In this document: piece after piece, positions 17,288-25,703 of the stretch | Numbering within the stretch: position 1 is the first letter of the stretch | Layout: each line of letters opens with the position of its first letter | Source of the DNA: Saccharopolyspora erythraea NRRL 2338 | GTDB taxonomy: Bacteria; Actinomycetota; Actinomycetes; Mycobacteriales; Pseudonocardiaceae | DNA: 64,000 nt | Direction of reading: 5' to 3' | Assembly: GCF_000062885.1 (NCBI RefSeq) | Contig: NC_009142.1 | Coordinates: 62,001 to 126,000 of the forward strand | Position numbers and translations under genes: made by a program | The notes under the pieces: model-generated | The model's input: only the letters and a program-made list of their open reading frames with translations | Told to the model about the DNA's origin: nothing | Databases searched by the model: none

Positions 17288-18145
17288 CTATGCGGTGTCG
17301 CGGCGCAGGTGCGCGAGCAGCGCCGCGTCGTCCTCGGCCTCGAGTTCGATGCCGAAGACCTCCGCGACCACCTCCGCCACCTCGCCCGCATCGAGCGTCC
17401 GCTTCTCGACCGAGCCGTCCGGCCGGTGGGCGGTCAGCACGGTCTCGTCGAGCACGTGCAGCACTCCCGGCTCCATCCGCTGCAACACCACCCGCCCGAC
17501 GAAAGGCGAGTTCGGGTGCGTGGACACGTAGTGGTTTCCCACCACGTAGTCGATGGCGTAGGCCGGGTTGAGCGGGAAGTGGTGCAGGTCCTCCCACCCG
17601 TCGCCCGCGGGCCGCTGGACCTCCCACTCGCCGGTCCCCCCGTCGAGCGCGAGCCGGTGGGTCCAGCCGCCGTGCGACGTCACGGTGCCGTCGGCGAACT
17701 CGATGGGCTGCAGCGGGCTGCTGCCGAAACCGACGTCGCAGAGCCACCTCTCACCGGTGTCGGCGGTGGTCACCAGCGGCACCGCGTGGGTGGCCGGCCG
17801 CAGCTTGCCGCTGCCCATGCTCACCCGGGAAAGCAGCCCGGTCACGCCGAAGCCGAGTCGCTCCGCGGCCGCGGAGAACAGCCGGGCGTGCTCGAAGCAG
17901 TACCCGCCACGCGACCGGCGAACCAGCTTGTCCTGCAGCGGTTCCAGGTCGAGCGGGAGGCCGCGGCCGAGCACGATCTCCAGGTTCTCGAAGGGAATCG
18001 ACGTCACGTGCGCGAAGTGCAGCGCGCGCAGCGTCGCGATGGTCGGCGACCGGTCGCCGCGGTAGCCGATCCTGGCGAGGTAGGCGTCCAGGTCGAGCCG
18101 TTCGCCGTCCCAGCCGCGGCCCTCGCGCTGCTTGCCCGTATCCAT
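17288..18145 (-). CDS. nat: Arylamine N-acetyltransferase
   Basis: NAT transfers an acyl group from acyl-CoA to arylamines or hydrazines. The catalytic triad is complete: C83 in RGGYCFEH, H120 in THAVP and D137 in CDVGFGS. Length (285 residues) and N-terminal helices (LDAYLARIGY, IPFENLEI) are normal. In some Actinobacteria NAT homologues act on sterol or polyketide intermediates, so acetylation need not be the physiological role. The upstream stretch to the divergent IclR gene is about 300 bases and contains an inverted repeat that may be the operator. Confidence 0.93.
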   Translation of the reverse strand: MDTGKQREGRGWDGERLDLDAYLARIGYRGDRSPTIATLRALHFAHVTSIPFENLEIVLGRGLPLDLEPLQDKLVRRSRGGYCFEHARLFSAAAERLGFGVTGLLSRVSMGSGKLRPATHAVPLVTTADTGERWLCDVGFGSSPLQPIEFADGTVTSHGGWTHRLALDGGTGEWEVQRPAGDGWEDLHHFPLNPAYAIDYVVGNHYVSTHPNSPFVGRVVLQRMEPGVLHVLDETVLTAHRPDGSVEKRTLDAGEVAEVVAEVFGIELEAEDDAALLAHLRRDTA

Positions 18146-18377
18146 AGCTTCCTCCCTATATCCGGAAGTGAAGGTAGGACTTCGAGCGCGGTGGAACTCA
18201 ACCGTTCGCGCCGCCCGGAACGCGGGCGGGCAGGAGATCTCGGTTACACCTGCGCCGCCCGGCGCCCGCGCGCACCCGCGTTCCGGCTCCGGTGGGAGGG
18301 GCCCGTACCCGAGCCGAGACGCCCTCGAACAGCGCGGACGTGCCGAAGCGCCACCCGACCGTGACCGCGAAATGACT

Positions 18378-18392
18378 CAAGACTGTGTCTTG
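18378..18392. promoter_or_regulatory. Possible IclR operator (CAAGAC-3-GTCTTG)
   Basis: A perfect 6-base inverted repeat with a TGT spacer lies in the divergent region about 50 bases before the IclR start. Its size suits an IclR dimer that could control both directions. No experimental support. Confidence 0.4.
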
Positions 18393-18444
18393 GCGTCGCG
18401 CGGTGACTGTGCTGGGCTGTTGCCGTCACGACAGGAGGTACGAA

Positions 18445-19233
18445 ATGGCGGGCAACAGCCGAGATGCCGGTCGTTCGGTCACGGCGCGTGCACTGAGCGT
18501 CCTGACGGCTTTCGACATCGACCACAGCCGGCTGACCCTGACCGCCATCGCCCGCCGCGCGGGCATCCCGCTGGCCACCGCGCACCGCCTGGTCCGCGAG
18601 CTGGAGCACTGGGGGGCGCTGCACCGCGACCCCGAAGGGCGGTACTCGATCGGCCTGCGGCTGTGGGAGATCGGCCTGCTCTCGCCGGTGAACTCGACGC
18701 TGCGCCAGGTCGCGCTGCCGTTCATGCAGGAGCTGTGCGCCGCAACCCGCGACAACGTGCACCTGGCCGTGCGCGACGGGACCGAGGCCGTCTACGTCGA
18801 GAAGCTCACCGCGCACACCTCCGTGCCGATCGTCTCCCGCAGCGGCGGCAGGCTGCCGCTGCACGCGACCAGCGTCGGCAAGGTACTGCTCGCCCACGCA
18901 CCCGCGTCGCTGCTGCAGGAGTGCTGCGAGCACGGGCTCTCCCGGCACACCCCCTACACGATCACCGAGCCCGGCAGGCTCGGACGCGAGCTGCACGGCG
19001 TGCGAGCCCGGGGCTTCGCGCAGGCGACCGAGGAGATGAGCCTGGGCAACTGCTCGGTCGCGGTCCCGGTGCGCGACGCGACCGGCTCCGTCGTCGCCGC
19101 GCTCGGCCTGGTCGCCCACAGCGTGCGGGCCGAGGTGGTCAAGCTGGTGAAGCCGCTGCTGCCCGCGGCGGAGTCGATCCGGCAGCGGCTGCTGGAGAAG
19201 GACCCGGCCGCCGACGGCGTACTTTCGCTCTAA
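18445..19233 (+). CDS. IclR-family transcriptional regulator
   Basis: The 262-residue protein has an N-terminal winged helix-turn-helix (about 10-75; LTAIARRAGIPLATAHRLVRE) and a C-terminal GAF-like effector domain (about 90-250), with the usual PLHATSVGKVLLAH and AVPVRDATGSVVAALGL segments. IclR proteins often control aromatic compound pathways, consistent with the divergent acetyltransferase and monooxygenase genes. The ATG start has a strong AGGAGGT site at 18433-18439; an upstream GTG in frame lacks one and would overlap the putative operator. Confidence 0.92.
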   Translation: MAGNSRDAGRSVTARALSVLTAFDIDHSRLTLTAIARRAGIPLATAHRLVRELEHWGALHRDPEGRYSIGLRLWEIGLLSPVNSTLRQVALPFMQELCAATRDNVHLAVRDGTEAVYVEKLTAHTSVPIVSRSGGRLPLHATSVGKVLLAHAPASLLQECCEHGLSRHTPYTITEPGRLGRELHGVRARGFAQATEEMSLGNCSVAVPVRDATGSVVAALGLVAHSVRAEVVKLVKPLLPAAESIRQRLLEKDPAADGVLSL

Positions 19234-19428
19234 TGCCCCCGAAGTCACCTGAATGGAGGATCGCCGGGCTGAAGTCGAGTTGTCGTTCATCGACCAGTCA
19301 CCGACCGCTGCCGTCCGCCGGTCGCAGAAGCCGTCGCCGCGCCGCCTGCGAACGCCGCTGAGCTGTTTTAGTCATCGGTACCACCACGCCCAGTGGCCTT
19401 CGCAGTGCTTCGAGGGAGGCGGAAGACC

Positions 19429-20067
19429 GTGACCGGAACGCCGGGACGTACCGCGATCGACAACGAGATTCGGGTCTGCTCGGCCCACGTGCGGTCACCG
19501 CTGGACTTACCGTCCTCCATAGGCAAGCTGGCCGAGCAGTCGGTGCGCGTGCTGGGCTGGTCCGGCAGCCTGCTGCCGCCGCTGAAGCTGCTGGGCAGGC
19601 ACGTGGTGCCGGTGGCCGACCTGGTGCCCGACGCGCACGCCGAACGGCTCTGCCTGGGCAGCGAACCGGTGCTGGACCGGGCCGAGATCGCCACCTGGGT
19701 CTGGCCGGAGATGGACGGCCGGGTGCCGCCGCCCGCCGCCAGGGTCACCGGCGTGCTCGCCCCCGCCCGGCACTGGCGCAGCGCGCTGACCGCCGCCGTG
19801 CCCTTCGCGCGGTTCACCAACACCGCGATCGTCGTGCCGCGCAGCGTCACCGTCGCGCCGGACTTCATGTCGACCTGCCTGATCCGCGCGCGGCAGTTCG
19901 GCATCGGCGTGCTCTCCGCCGACGGTGAGACTGTCCAGAGCGAGCTGGAAGGCCGTTGCTTCGACGACCAGCCGCCGGTGGAGCACACCGCGGTCTCGCG
20001 CTGGATCAACGAGGTCGTCTACCAGCAACTGCTGGCCGTGGAGGCGCCGGCCCCGACCCGCGGCTGA
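19429..20067 (+). CDS. Conserved-looking hypothetical protein, 212 residues
   Basis: I do not recognise a family. The frame has normal actinobacterial codon bias. The GTG start has GGGAGG about nine bases upstream. The product is soluble, with a hydrophobic central strand (TNTAIVVPRSVTVAPDF) and a C-terminal helix ending in QQLLAVEAPAP. The segment ARQFGIGVLSADGETV resembles a nuclease- or Rossmann-like strand-turn, but this is weak. It stands between the IclR gene and an NAD-binding oxidoreductase on the same strand with 56 bases to the next start, so they may be cotranscribed. Confidence 0.7.
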   Translation: MTGTPGRTAIDNEIRVCSAHVRSPLDLPSSIGKLAEQSVRVLGWSGSLLPPLKLLGRHVVPVADLVPDAHAERLCLGSEPVLDRAEIATWVWPEMDGRVPPPAARVTGVLAPARHWRSALTAAVPFARFTNTAIVVPRSVTVAPDFMSTCLIRARQFGIGVLSADGETVQSELEGRCFDDQPPVEHTAVSRWINEVVYQQLLAVEAPAPTRG

Positions 20068-20123
20068 GGCGCCGCGATCGCCGTCGAGCGCGACCGGGCG
20101 GGCACCGAACTAGGGTTGTGGGC

Positions 20124-20780
20124 ATGCGAGTCGCGATAGCTGGTGGACACGGTCAGATCGCCCGGCTGCTCGGTGCGGCGCTCGCCGCGCGCGGGGACTC
20201 CGCGCTCGGCCTGGTGCGCAACCCCGACCACGAGGCCGACCTGCGCGCCGACGGGATCGTGCCGATCGTCGCCGACCTCGAGCAGGTCGGCGCCGACGAA
20301 CTCGCGGGCCGCATCGAGGGGTTCGACGCCGCGGTGTTCGCCGCGGGGGCGGGTCCGGGCAGTGGCGTGGCGCGCAAGGACACAGTGGACCGCGCGGCGT
20401 CGGCGGTGCTGGCCGACGCGTGCGAACGCGCGGGTGTGCGGCGCTTCGTCCAGGTGAGCGCGATGGGCACCGAAGGCCCGTACCCACCGGACATCGGCGA
20501 GGTCTTCGCCGCTTACCTCGACGCCAAGCGCGCGGCCGAGCAGGACCTGCGCGAGCGCGACCTGGACTGGACGATCCTGCGGCCCGGCAGGCTGACCGAC
20601 GACGCCCCGACCGGACGGGTCCGCATCGGCGCGTCGGTCGCGAGGGCCGAGATCACCCGCGCCGACGTCGCGTCGGTCATCATCGCGCTGCTCGACGAAC
20701 CGGCATCGGCCGGCAAGATCCTCGAAGCGGTCAACGGCGACACCCCGATCCCCGATGGCGTGCGGGCGGCCGTCGCCTGA
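20124..20780 (+). CDS. NAD(P)-binding Rossmann protein (SDR atypical, NmrA/YhfK-like)
   Basis: This 218-residue protein starts with a nucleotide-binding motif (MRVAIAGGHGQIARLL) characteristic of atypical short-chain dehydrogenases. It continues with LGLVRNPDH, VFAAGAGPGSG, VQVSAMG, a YLDAKRAAEQ segment that retains the Tyr/Lys pair, and WTILRPGRLTDDAPTG. Relatives reduce flavins or act as redox sensors; the substrate is unknown. The ATG start matches the beta-alpha-beta fold directly. The gene ends 50 bases before an insertion sequence. Confidence 0.85.
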   Translation: MRVAIAGGHGQIARLLGAALAARGDSALGLVRNPDHEADLRADGIVPIVADLEQVGADELAGRIEGFDAAVFAAGAGPGSGVARKDTVDRAASAVLADACERAGVRRFVQVSAMGTEGPYPPDIGEVFAAYLDAKRAAEQDLRERDLDWTILRPGRLTDDAPTGRVRIGASVARAEITRADVASVIIALLDEPASAGKILEAVNGDTPIPDGVRAAVA

Positions 20781-20829
20781 GGCTTTCTTGGAACCCACCC
20801 TGCGTGGCGGTGCCGGTGGCGGAACCTCA

Positions 20830-21731
20830 GTGCCTGTTTTTGATCTTGGTTGGTGGGTGAGTTGGCGGGTCATGAGGGTGATGGCGGCCCAGTTGATGAC
20901 GGTTTCGGAGTGGGCGGGCAGGCGTTCGTAGTCGCGGACGGTGCGGCGGGCTTGGGTGATCCAGGACAGGGTGCGTTCGACGACCCAGCGTCGGGGTAGT
21001 GCCTGGGAACCGATCTGTCCGGTGATTTTGCGGACGATGTGCAGGGTGATGCCCAGGGCGGTGTCCGCCCAGGTGATCAGGCGGCCCGCGTAGCCCGCGT
21101 CGGCCCGCAGCAGGCTGAGCCGCTGCTGGGTTGTGCGGAGGTAGCGCAGGAGGAGTTCGGCGCCGCGTCGGTCGGTGACGTGGGCTCCGGTGACGCACAC
21201 GCCCAGCAGCAGGCCCAGTGTGTCGGTGGTGATGTGTCGTTTGCGTCCGTTGACTTTCTTGCCCGCGTCGTAGCCGCGGGTGTCGCGGCCTGCGGTTTCG
21301 GCGGCGCGCACGGATTGGGAGTCGATGACGCCCGCGCTGGGCTGGTGGTGGCGTCCGGCGCGGGTGCGGATCTGCTCGCGCGGGCTGTCACGCAGGGCGA
21401 GGACGACGTTGTCGCGGCTGCAGCGGTTGTAGAAGCCGGAGACGGTCTGCCACGGAGGGAAGTCCGCGGGCAGTCCGCGCCATTTGCAGCCGTTGTCGAT
21501 GACGTAGCGGATGGCATCGACCACGTCGCGACGCGGGTGCTGTTCCGGGTGACCGCCGCTGGAGGTCTCACACGCCGGAGTGGGCAGCAGCGGTTCGATC
21601 AATGCCCACTCGGCGTCGGTGGTGTCGGTCGGGTAGCGGCGTGGGCGGGCGGTAGAGCTGTCCTGGGCTGTTGTGGTGTACAAACGGATCGGGCCTTTGC
21701 TGTGTCGATCTTGATGTGGTGTCACGATCAC
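20830..21731 (-). CDS. IS5-family DDE transposase without its own stop codon
   Basis: The transposase has the IS5 N-terminal region (YPTDTTDAEWALIEPLLP, NGCKWRGLP) and a complete DDE triad: Asp in GVIDSQSV, Asp in LRADAGYAG and Glu in RWVVERTLSW. The GTG at 21731 has a GGAAGAGGG site about nine bases upstream; a GTG exactly at the IS tip is a less likely start. The frame reaches the end of the element in THQPRSKTGT without a stop codon. It continues outside, antisense to the oxidoreductase gene, to a stop at 20019-20021. In another frame the duplicated TCA/TGA supplies a stop. The enzyme core looks intact, but the tail depends on the insertion site. Confidence 0.85.
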
Positions 21732-21779
21732 TAGCAAAGGCCCTCTTCCACCCCACCCCCGGGGATCAAAAACAGGCAC
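20830..21779 (-). mobile_element. Complete IS5-family insertion sequence, 950 bases, 3-base TCA duplication
   Basis: The element is bounded by matching terminal inverted repeats (GTGCCTGTTTTTGATC at 20830-20845 and its complement at 21764-21779). A direct TCA flanks it at 20827-20829 and 21780-21782, which fits the TNA target duplications of IS5-family elements. It carries one transposase frame on the minus strand. Removing the element and one TCA restores a hairpin repeat between two convergent genes. Near-perfect ends suggest recent insertion. Confidence 0.92.
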
Positions 21780-21916
21780 TCAGGCGCCCTCTGGCTCCGG
21801 GATCTTTTCTCGCGTATCACGCCTCGCCAGAGGACGCCTGAGAACCCGCGGCGGTGCCGGTTGCGGGGGTGGGCCAAGCGGCTGCGCCGCTTCAAGGATC
21901 AAAACAGGCGCTGAGG
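21780..21916. repeat. Intergenic hairpin repeat interrupted by the IS
   Basis: After the IS, TCAGGCGCCCTCTGGC (21780-21795) can pair with GCCAGAGGACGCCTGA (21826-21841) with few mismatches. On the other IS side, GCGGTGCCGGTGGCGG (about 20808-20823) is repeated as GCGGTGCCGGTTGCGG at about 21851-21866. The downstream end (GATCAAAACAGGCGCTGAGG, 21897-21916) strongly resembles the IS terminus. The layout suggests a repeated intergenic element acting as terminator between convergent genes. Confidence 0.6.
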
Positions 21917-21917
21917 C

Positions 21918-23219
21918 TCAGGCGCCCAGCACGCGGTCCAGGTAGGAGTTTCCGAAGGCGCCGCCCGGGTCGACGGACTTGCGCACCCGCAGGAAGTCGT
22001 CGAACCGCGGGTAGCGCGAGCGCAGTGCCGCGGCGTCGAGCCGGTGCATCTTGCCCCAGTGCGGGCGACCGCCGACCGAGGCGACGATCGACTCGAACGT
22101 CTCGAAGTAGTGCCGGTAGGGCATCCCGACGAACTGGTGGATGGCGATGTAGGCCGAGGGACGCCGGTACGCGGTGGACATCCACACCTCGTCGCCGGCG
22201 GCGACCCGCACCTCGATCGGGAACATGACCGGGTGTTCGAGCGTGCCCACGGCCGAGCGCAGCTCGCCGATCACCGCACCCAGCTCTTCCACCGGCACCG
22301 CGTACTCGGACTCCACGAACCGCACGTCGCGCCGGGTCACGAACACCCGGTGCGAGCGGTCGCTGTAGGACCGGGCCGAGAGCACCGCGCCGGAGAGCCG
22401 GTTGAAAGGGCGCACGGTCGCCGGGATGCCGCGGCCGATCCGGCACAGCGCGCCGAACAGCCGGTTCTCCACGATCTCGTACTCGACGAAGTGCCGGAGC
22501 CTGCCCAACGGCTCCGGGCGGGTTCCGGTGGGCAGCCGGTTGTTGCGCTTGACCAGCGTGTTGGAGCTGTGCGGGAACCAGTAGAACTCGAAGTGGTCGT
22601 TGTCCCGCGCCAGCTCGTCGAACCGCTCCAGCACACTGTCGAGGCGTTCGGGATGCTCGTCGGCGCTGAGGTCGAAGGCGGGCACGCAGCGCAGCGTCAC
22701 GGTGTGGACCACGCCCAGCGCGCCGAGACCGACCCGTGCGGCGGCGAACAGCTCCGGGGCCTCGGTCGCCGAGCAGCGGCGCAGCGAGCCGTCGGCCAGC
22801 AGCAGCTCCACGGCCTCCACCTGGGTGGCCAGGCCGCCGAGCGCGGCGCCGGTGCCGTGGGTGCCGGTGGAGATCGCCCCGGCGACGGTCTGCCGGTCGA
22901 TGTCACCGAGGTTGGCCATGGCCAGGCCGAGCTCGTCGAGCTCGTGGTTGAGCCGGTGCAGGGGCGTGCCGGCGCGGACGGTCACCAGCTCGCCGTCGAC
23001 GCCCACCACGCCGGTCCAGTGCGACAGGTCGAGCGCCACGCCACCGTCCTCGGGCGCGCCGACTCCGGTGAAGGAGTGCCCGGTGCCGAGCGGGCGGACG
23101 CGCCGGCCGGCCTCGACGGCGGCACGGATCTCCGACGCGGCCTCCTCGGCGTCGCGCGGTGCCACGACCCGTGCCGGGTCGGCGGTCTCGGTGGCCGCCC
23201 AGTTCGTCCATCTGGTCAC
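21918..23219 (-). CDS. FAD-linked sugar-1,4-lactone oxidase (ALO/gulonolactone oxidase family)
   Basis: The 433-residue protein has the VAO-type FAD domain at the N-terminus, with PLGTGHSFTG, the VRAGTPLHRLN strand, and ISTGTHGTG in the FAD pocket. The C-terminal ALO domain follows, ending with MHRLDAAALRSRYPRFDDF. The conserved HWGKMH (in RPHWGKMH) is characteristic of aldonolactone/alditol oxidases. Such enzymes oxidise arabinono-, gulono- or xylitol-type substrates and release hydrogen peroxide. The GTG start has a GGAAAGGG site; the longer frame crosses the operator. The gene is divergent from the aldolase-like gene and probably shares its control by the TetR repressor downstream. Confidence 0.87.
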   Translation of the reverse strand: MTRWTNWAATETADPARVVAPRDAEEAASEIRAAVEAGRRVRPLGTGHSFTGVGAPEDGGVALDLSHWTGVVGVDGELVTVRAGTPLHRLNHELDELGLAMANLGDIDRQTVAGAISTGTHGTGAALGGLATQVEAVELLLADGSLRRCSATEAPELFAAARVGLGALGVVHTVTLRCVPAFDLSADEHPERLDSVLERFDELARDNDHFEFYWFPHSSNTLVKRNNRLPTGTRPEPLGRLRHFVEYEIVENRLFGALCRIGRGIPATVRPFNRLSGAVLSARSYSDRSHRVFVTRRDVRFVESEYAVPVEELGAVIGELRSAVGTLEHPVMFPIEVRVAAGDEVWMSTAYRRPSAYIAIHQFVGMPYRHYFETFESIVASVGGRPHWGKMHRLDAAALRSRYPRFDDFLRVRKSVDPGGAFGNSYLDRVLGA

Positions 23220-23256
23220 AGCGAGCCCTTTCCGGATGACACTCGGTGGGGAGAAA

Positions 23257-23279
23257 TTATGTGAATATGATTCACATAA
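23257..23279. promoter_or_regulatory. Perfect 23-base palindrome, probable TetR operator
   Basis: TTATGTGAAT (23257-23266) and ATTCACATAA (23270-23279) are exact complements around an ATG centre. The site is AT-rich in a GC-rich genome and sits midway between two divergent starts (23219 and 23308). The nearest regulator gene encodes a TetR-type protein at 24477-25124. The assignment to this regulator is inference; the palindrome is directly visible. Confidence 0.75.
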
Positions 23280-23307
23280 CAAGGGTTGTCGGCCTACCGT
23301 GTGAAAC

Positions 23308-24507
23308 GTGCTCAAGGCGCTCCCCGAGTCGCGACGACTCGACACGGCCACCATCGAACTCGACCCGCCGTTCGCGGTGGCCGACCTCGACGCGTTCCAC
23401 CGCAACGCCGCCGACCTGGTGCGACGTGCGGCGGGACGGCCGGTGCGGGTGGCCACCAAGTCGGTGCGGTGCCGGGAACTGCTGCGCAGGACCCTGACGA
23501 CGCCCGGCTTCGCCGGCCTCATGTGCTACAGCCTCGCCGAGGCGCTCTGGCTGCACGGCGACGGACTCAGCGAGGACGTCCTGGTCGCCTACCCGACGGC
23601 CGACCGGGGAGCGCTGCGCCAACTCGTGGCGCGTCCGACGGCCGCGGCCGCCATCACGATCATGGTCGACTCGGTCGAGCACCTGGACCTGGTCGACGCC
23701 GCCGTCGGTACGCGCCGCCCGGAAATCCGGGTGTGCCTGGACATCGACGCGTCCTGGCGGCCGCTGCCCGCCATGCACATCGGCACCCGGCGCTCGCCGG
23801 TGCACACCGCCGCGGACGCGCGGCGGCTCGCCGAGGCAGTGGTGCGCCGCGCTGGGTTCCGGCTCGCGGGCCTGATGGCCTACGAAGGCCAGATCGCCGG
23901 GCTCGGTGATGCCCCGCCCGGCAGCCCGCTGCGCGGGGCGGGGGTGCGGTGGATGCAGCGCCGGTCCGCCGCCGAGCTCGCCGGGCGCCGGGCCGAGATC
24001 GTCACCGCGATCCGGGAACTGGCCGAGCTGGAGTTCGTCAACGGCGGCGGCACCGGCAGCATCGAGACCACCACCGCCGAGTCCGCCGTCACCGAGGTCG
24101 CCGCCGGGTCCGGGCTGGTCGGGCCGACGTTGTTCGACGCGTACCGGTCTTTCCGGCCGGAGCCCGCCCTGCTGTTCGCGCTGCCCGTAGTGCACCGCCC
24201 CGGCGGCCGGGTGGCGACGGTGTTCGGCGGCGGCTACATCGCGTCCGGGCCGGTCGGCGCCGACCGCGCACCGACGCCTTACCTGCCCACGGGGCTGAAG
24301 CTGACCGCCGTCGAAGGCGCGGGCGAGGTGCAGACGCCGGTCGCCGGGCACGCCGCCCGGCGGCTGCGCCTGGGCGACCGGGTCTGGTTCCGCCACGCCA
24401 AGGCCGGCGAGCTCGCCGAGCGGTTCAACGAGTACCACCTGGTCGACGGCGACCGGGTGGCCGACTCGGTGCCCACCTACCGCGGGGAGGGCAGGTCCTT
24501 CGGTTGA
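23308..24507 (+). CDS. PLP-dependent D-amino-acid aldolase/deaminase-like protein
   Basis: The 399-residue protein resembles the D-threonine aldolase / D-serine dehydratase-like family (alanine racemase N-terminal barrel). The PLP lysine is in RVATKSVRC near residue 51, followed by FAGLMCYSLAEALWL, ICLDID-like RVCLDIDASWR and the glycine-rich phosphate site NGGGTGS. The C-terminal half ends in the DSD1-like HxxxxxC region in altered form (VWFRHAKAGELAERF). The GTG start follows the operator palindrome by 28 bases. The 3' end overlaps the convergent TetR gene by 31 bases. Together with the divergent lactone oxidase it may form a small catabolic set. Confidence 0.8.
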   Translation: MLKALPESRRLDTATIELDPPFAVADLDAFHRNAADLVRRAAGRPVRVATKSVRCRELLRRTLTTPGFAGLMCYSLAEALWLHGDGLSEDVLVAYPTADRGALRQLVARPTAAAAITIMVDSVEHLDLVDAAVGTRRPEIRVCLDIDASWRPLPAMHIGTRRSPVHTAADARRLAEAVVRRAGFRLAGLMAYEGQIAGLGDAPPGSPLRGAGVRWMQRRSAAELAGRRAEIVTAIRELAELEFVNGGGTGSIETTTAESAVTEVAAGSGLVGPTLFDAYRSFRPEPALLFALPVVHRPGGRVATVFGGGYIASGPVGADRAPTPYLPTGLKLTAVEGAGEVQTPVAGHAARRLRLGDRVWFRHAKAGELAERFNEYHLVDGDRVADSVPTYRGEGRSFG

Positions 24508-25124
24508 TCGTCGGGCAGCCGGTTGGCCAGGTAGCCCCGGACCAGCTCCCGCGCCTCGGTGACCAGCGTCGGGTCGCCCGCGGGGTCGCGGCGGAAAGCC
24601 AGGTGCAGCACCGCGTCGGCGGCCTCCACCGCCACCGACAGCGGCAGCATCAGGTCGGCGGCCTCCAGGTCGAACTCGGCGGCGATCAGGGAGGTCAGCT
24701 TCTCGGCGATGACCGTGTTGTTGTCCTTGCTCGCGTCGAGCAGCCGCAGGTCCACGACGTCGCCGAAGTGCAGGCGGCTGAACCCGGGAACCTCGCGGTG
24801 CATGGTCATGTAGACGTCGAAGACCGCGTCCACGGCGTCCCACCAGTGCGCCATCTCGACGCCCTCGAAGCGCGCCGACACCGTGCGGACGAACCGGTCC
24901 AGGTTGCGCAGGGTCAGCTCCTGCACCACGGCGCGTTTGTCGGGGAAGAACTGGTAGAGCGAGCCGACCGCCACGCCCGCCCGCTCGGCGATCAGCGTGG
25001 TCGACAGCCCGTCGTAACCGACCTCGTCGATGAGTTGGGCACAGGCTTCGAGCATCTTCTCGACCCGCTGGGCGCTGCGTTGCTGAACCGGCTTGCGGCG
25101 CAGGGGCGCTACTTCGGTGGGCAA
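24477..25124 (-). CDS. TetR-family transcriptional regulator
   Basis: The 215-residue protein carries a typical TetR helix-turn-helix: RSAQRVEKMLEACAQLIDE, then TTLIAERAGVAVGSLYQFF and PDKRAVVQEL (residues about 12-65). The C-terminal ligand domain is alpha-helical and unrelated to named subfamilies by eye. The start is a TTG with AAGGAG five bases upstream; no ATG or GTG fits. It converges with the aldolase-like gene and is divergent from the large fusion gene at 25704, so it may control either or both. The 23-base palindrome between the oxidase and aldolase genes is its most likely binding site. Confidence 0.88.
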   Translation of the reverse strand: MPTEVAPLRRKPVQQRSAQRVEKMLEACAQLIDEVGYDGLSTTLIAERAGVAVGSLYQFFPDKRAVVQELTLRNLDRFVRTVSARFEGVEMAHWWDAVDAVFDVYMTMHREVPGFSRLHFGDVVDLRLLDASKDNNTVIAEKLTSLIAAEFDLEAADLMLPLSVAVEAADAVLHLAFRRDPAGDPTLVTEARELVRGYLANRLPDDQPKDLPSPR

Positions 25125-25703
25125 GGCGACTCCTTGATCATGTTCTTGACCATCTTGCCGACCACGACCGTGACTCTCTTTCAGGGGAGCCCTTCCATCG
25201 TCGCCGAGGGGCGGAGCCCGGCGGTCTGGTGCACCGGGACCCGGCGGCCCCGATGCTTCAAGTCTCTCGTTCCGGCACTCTTCGTGCCCTTCGGACATGC
25301 CGAAACCTATATCAGCCGGTCGGGTGTTTCGCCCGGGAACGCCTTGACCGTGACCGCGGAGCCGTTCCGCCGGTGCACAGCCGCTTTCGCCGCCCGCGCG
25401 GGGCCGGTGGGGGCCAGGACGGCGTATGCATTCGGTCACGTTGCCAGTGCGAAGGGTCACTATCTAGCGTGTTCGAGTCTTCTCGGTCCGCGACAGAAGG
25501 GTCATCGTGGGTAACTGCGGCGCCGCCTCTCGTTCTTCCGGTCCCCCTCGTGCTGTGCTCATGCGGTGGACACCGGCCAGGGCCACCCGGCAAGCGCCGC
25601 CCGGTCCGCGGCTCGCGGCCGCCTGGGCCGGCTCGCGGCGCGCCCGGTGACCGCGTCGCAGGCCCTCGCCCGCTGCGGGGCACCGACAAGAGGAGAGCGC
25701 CCG

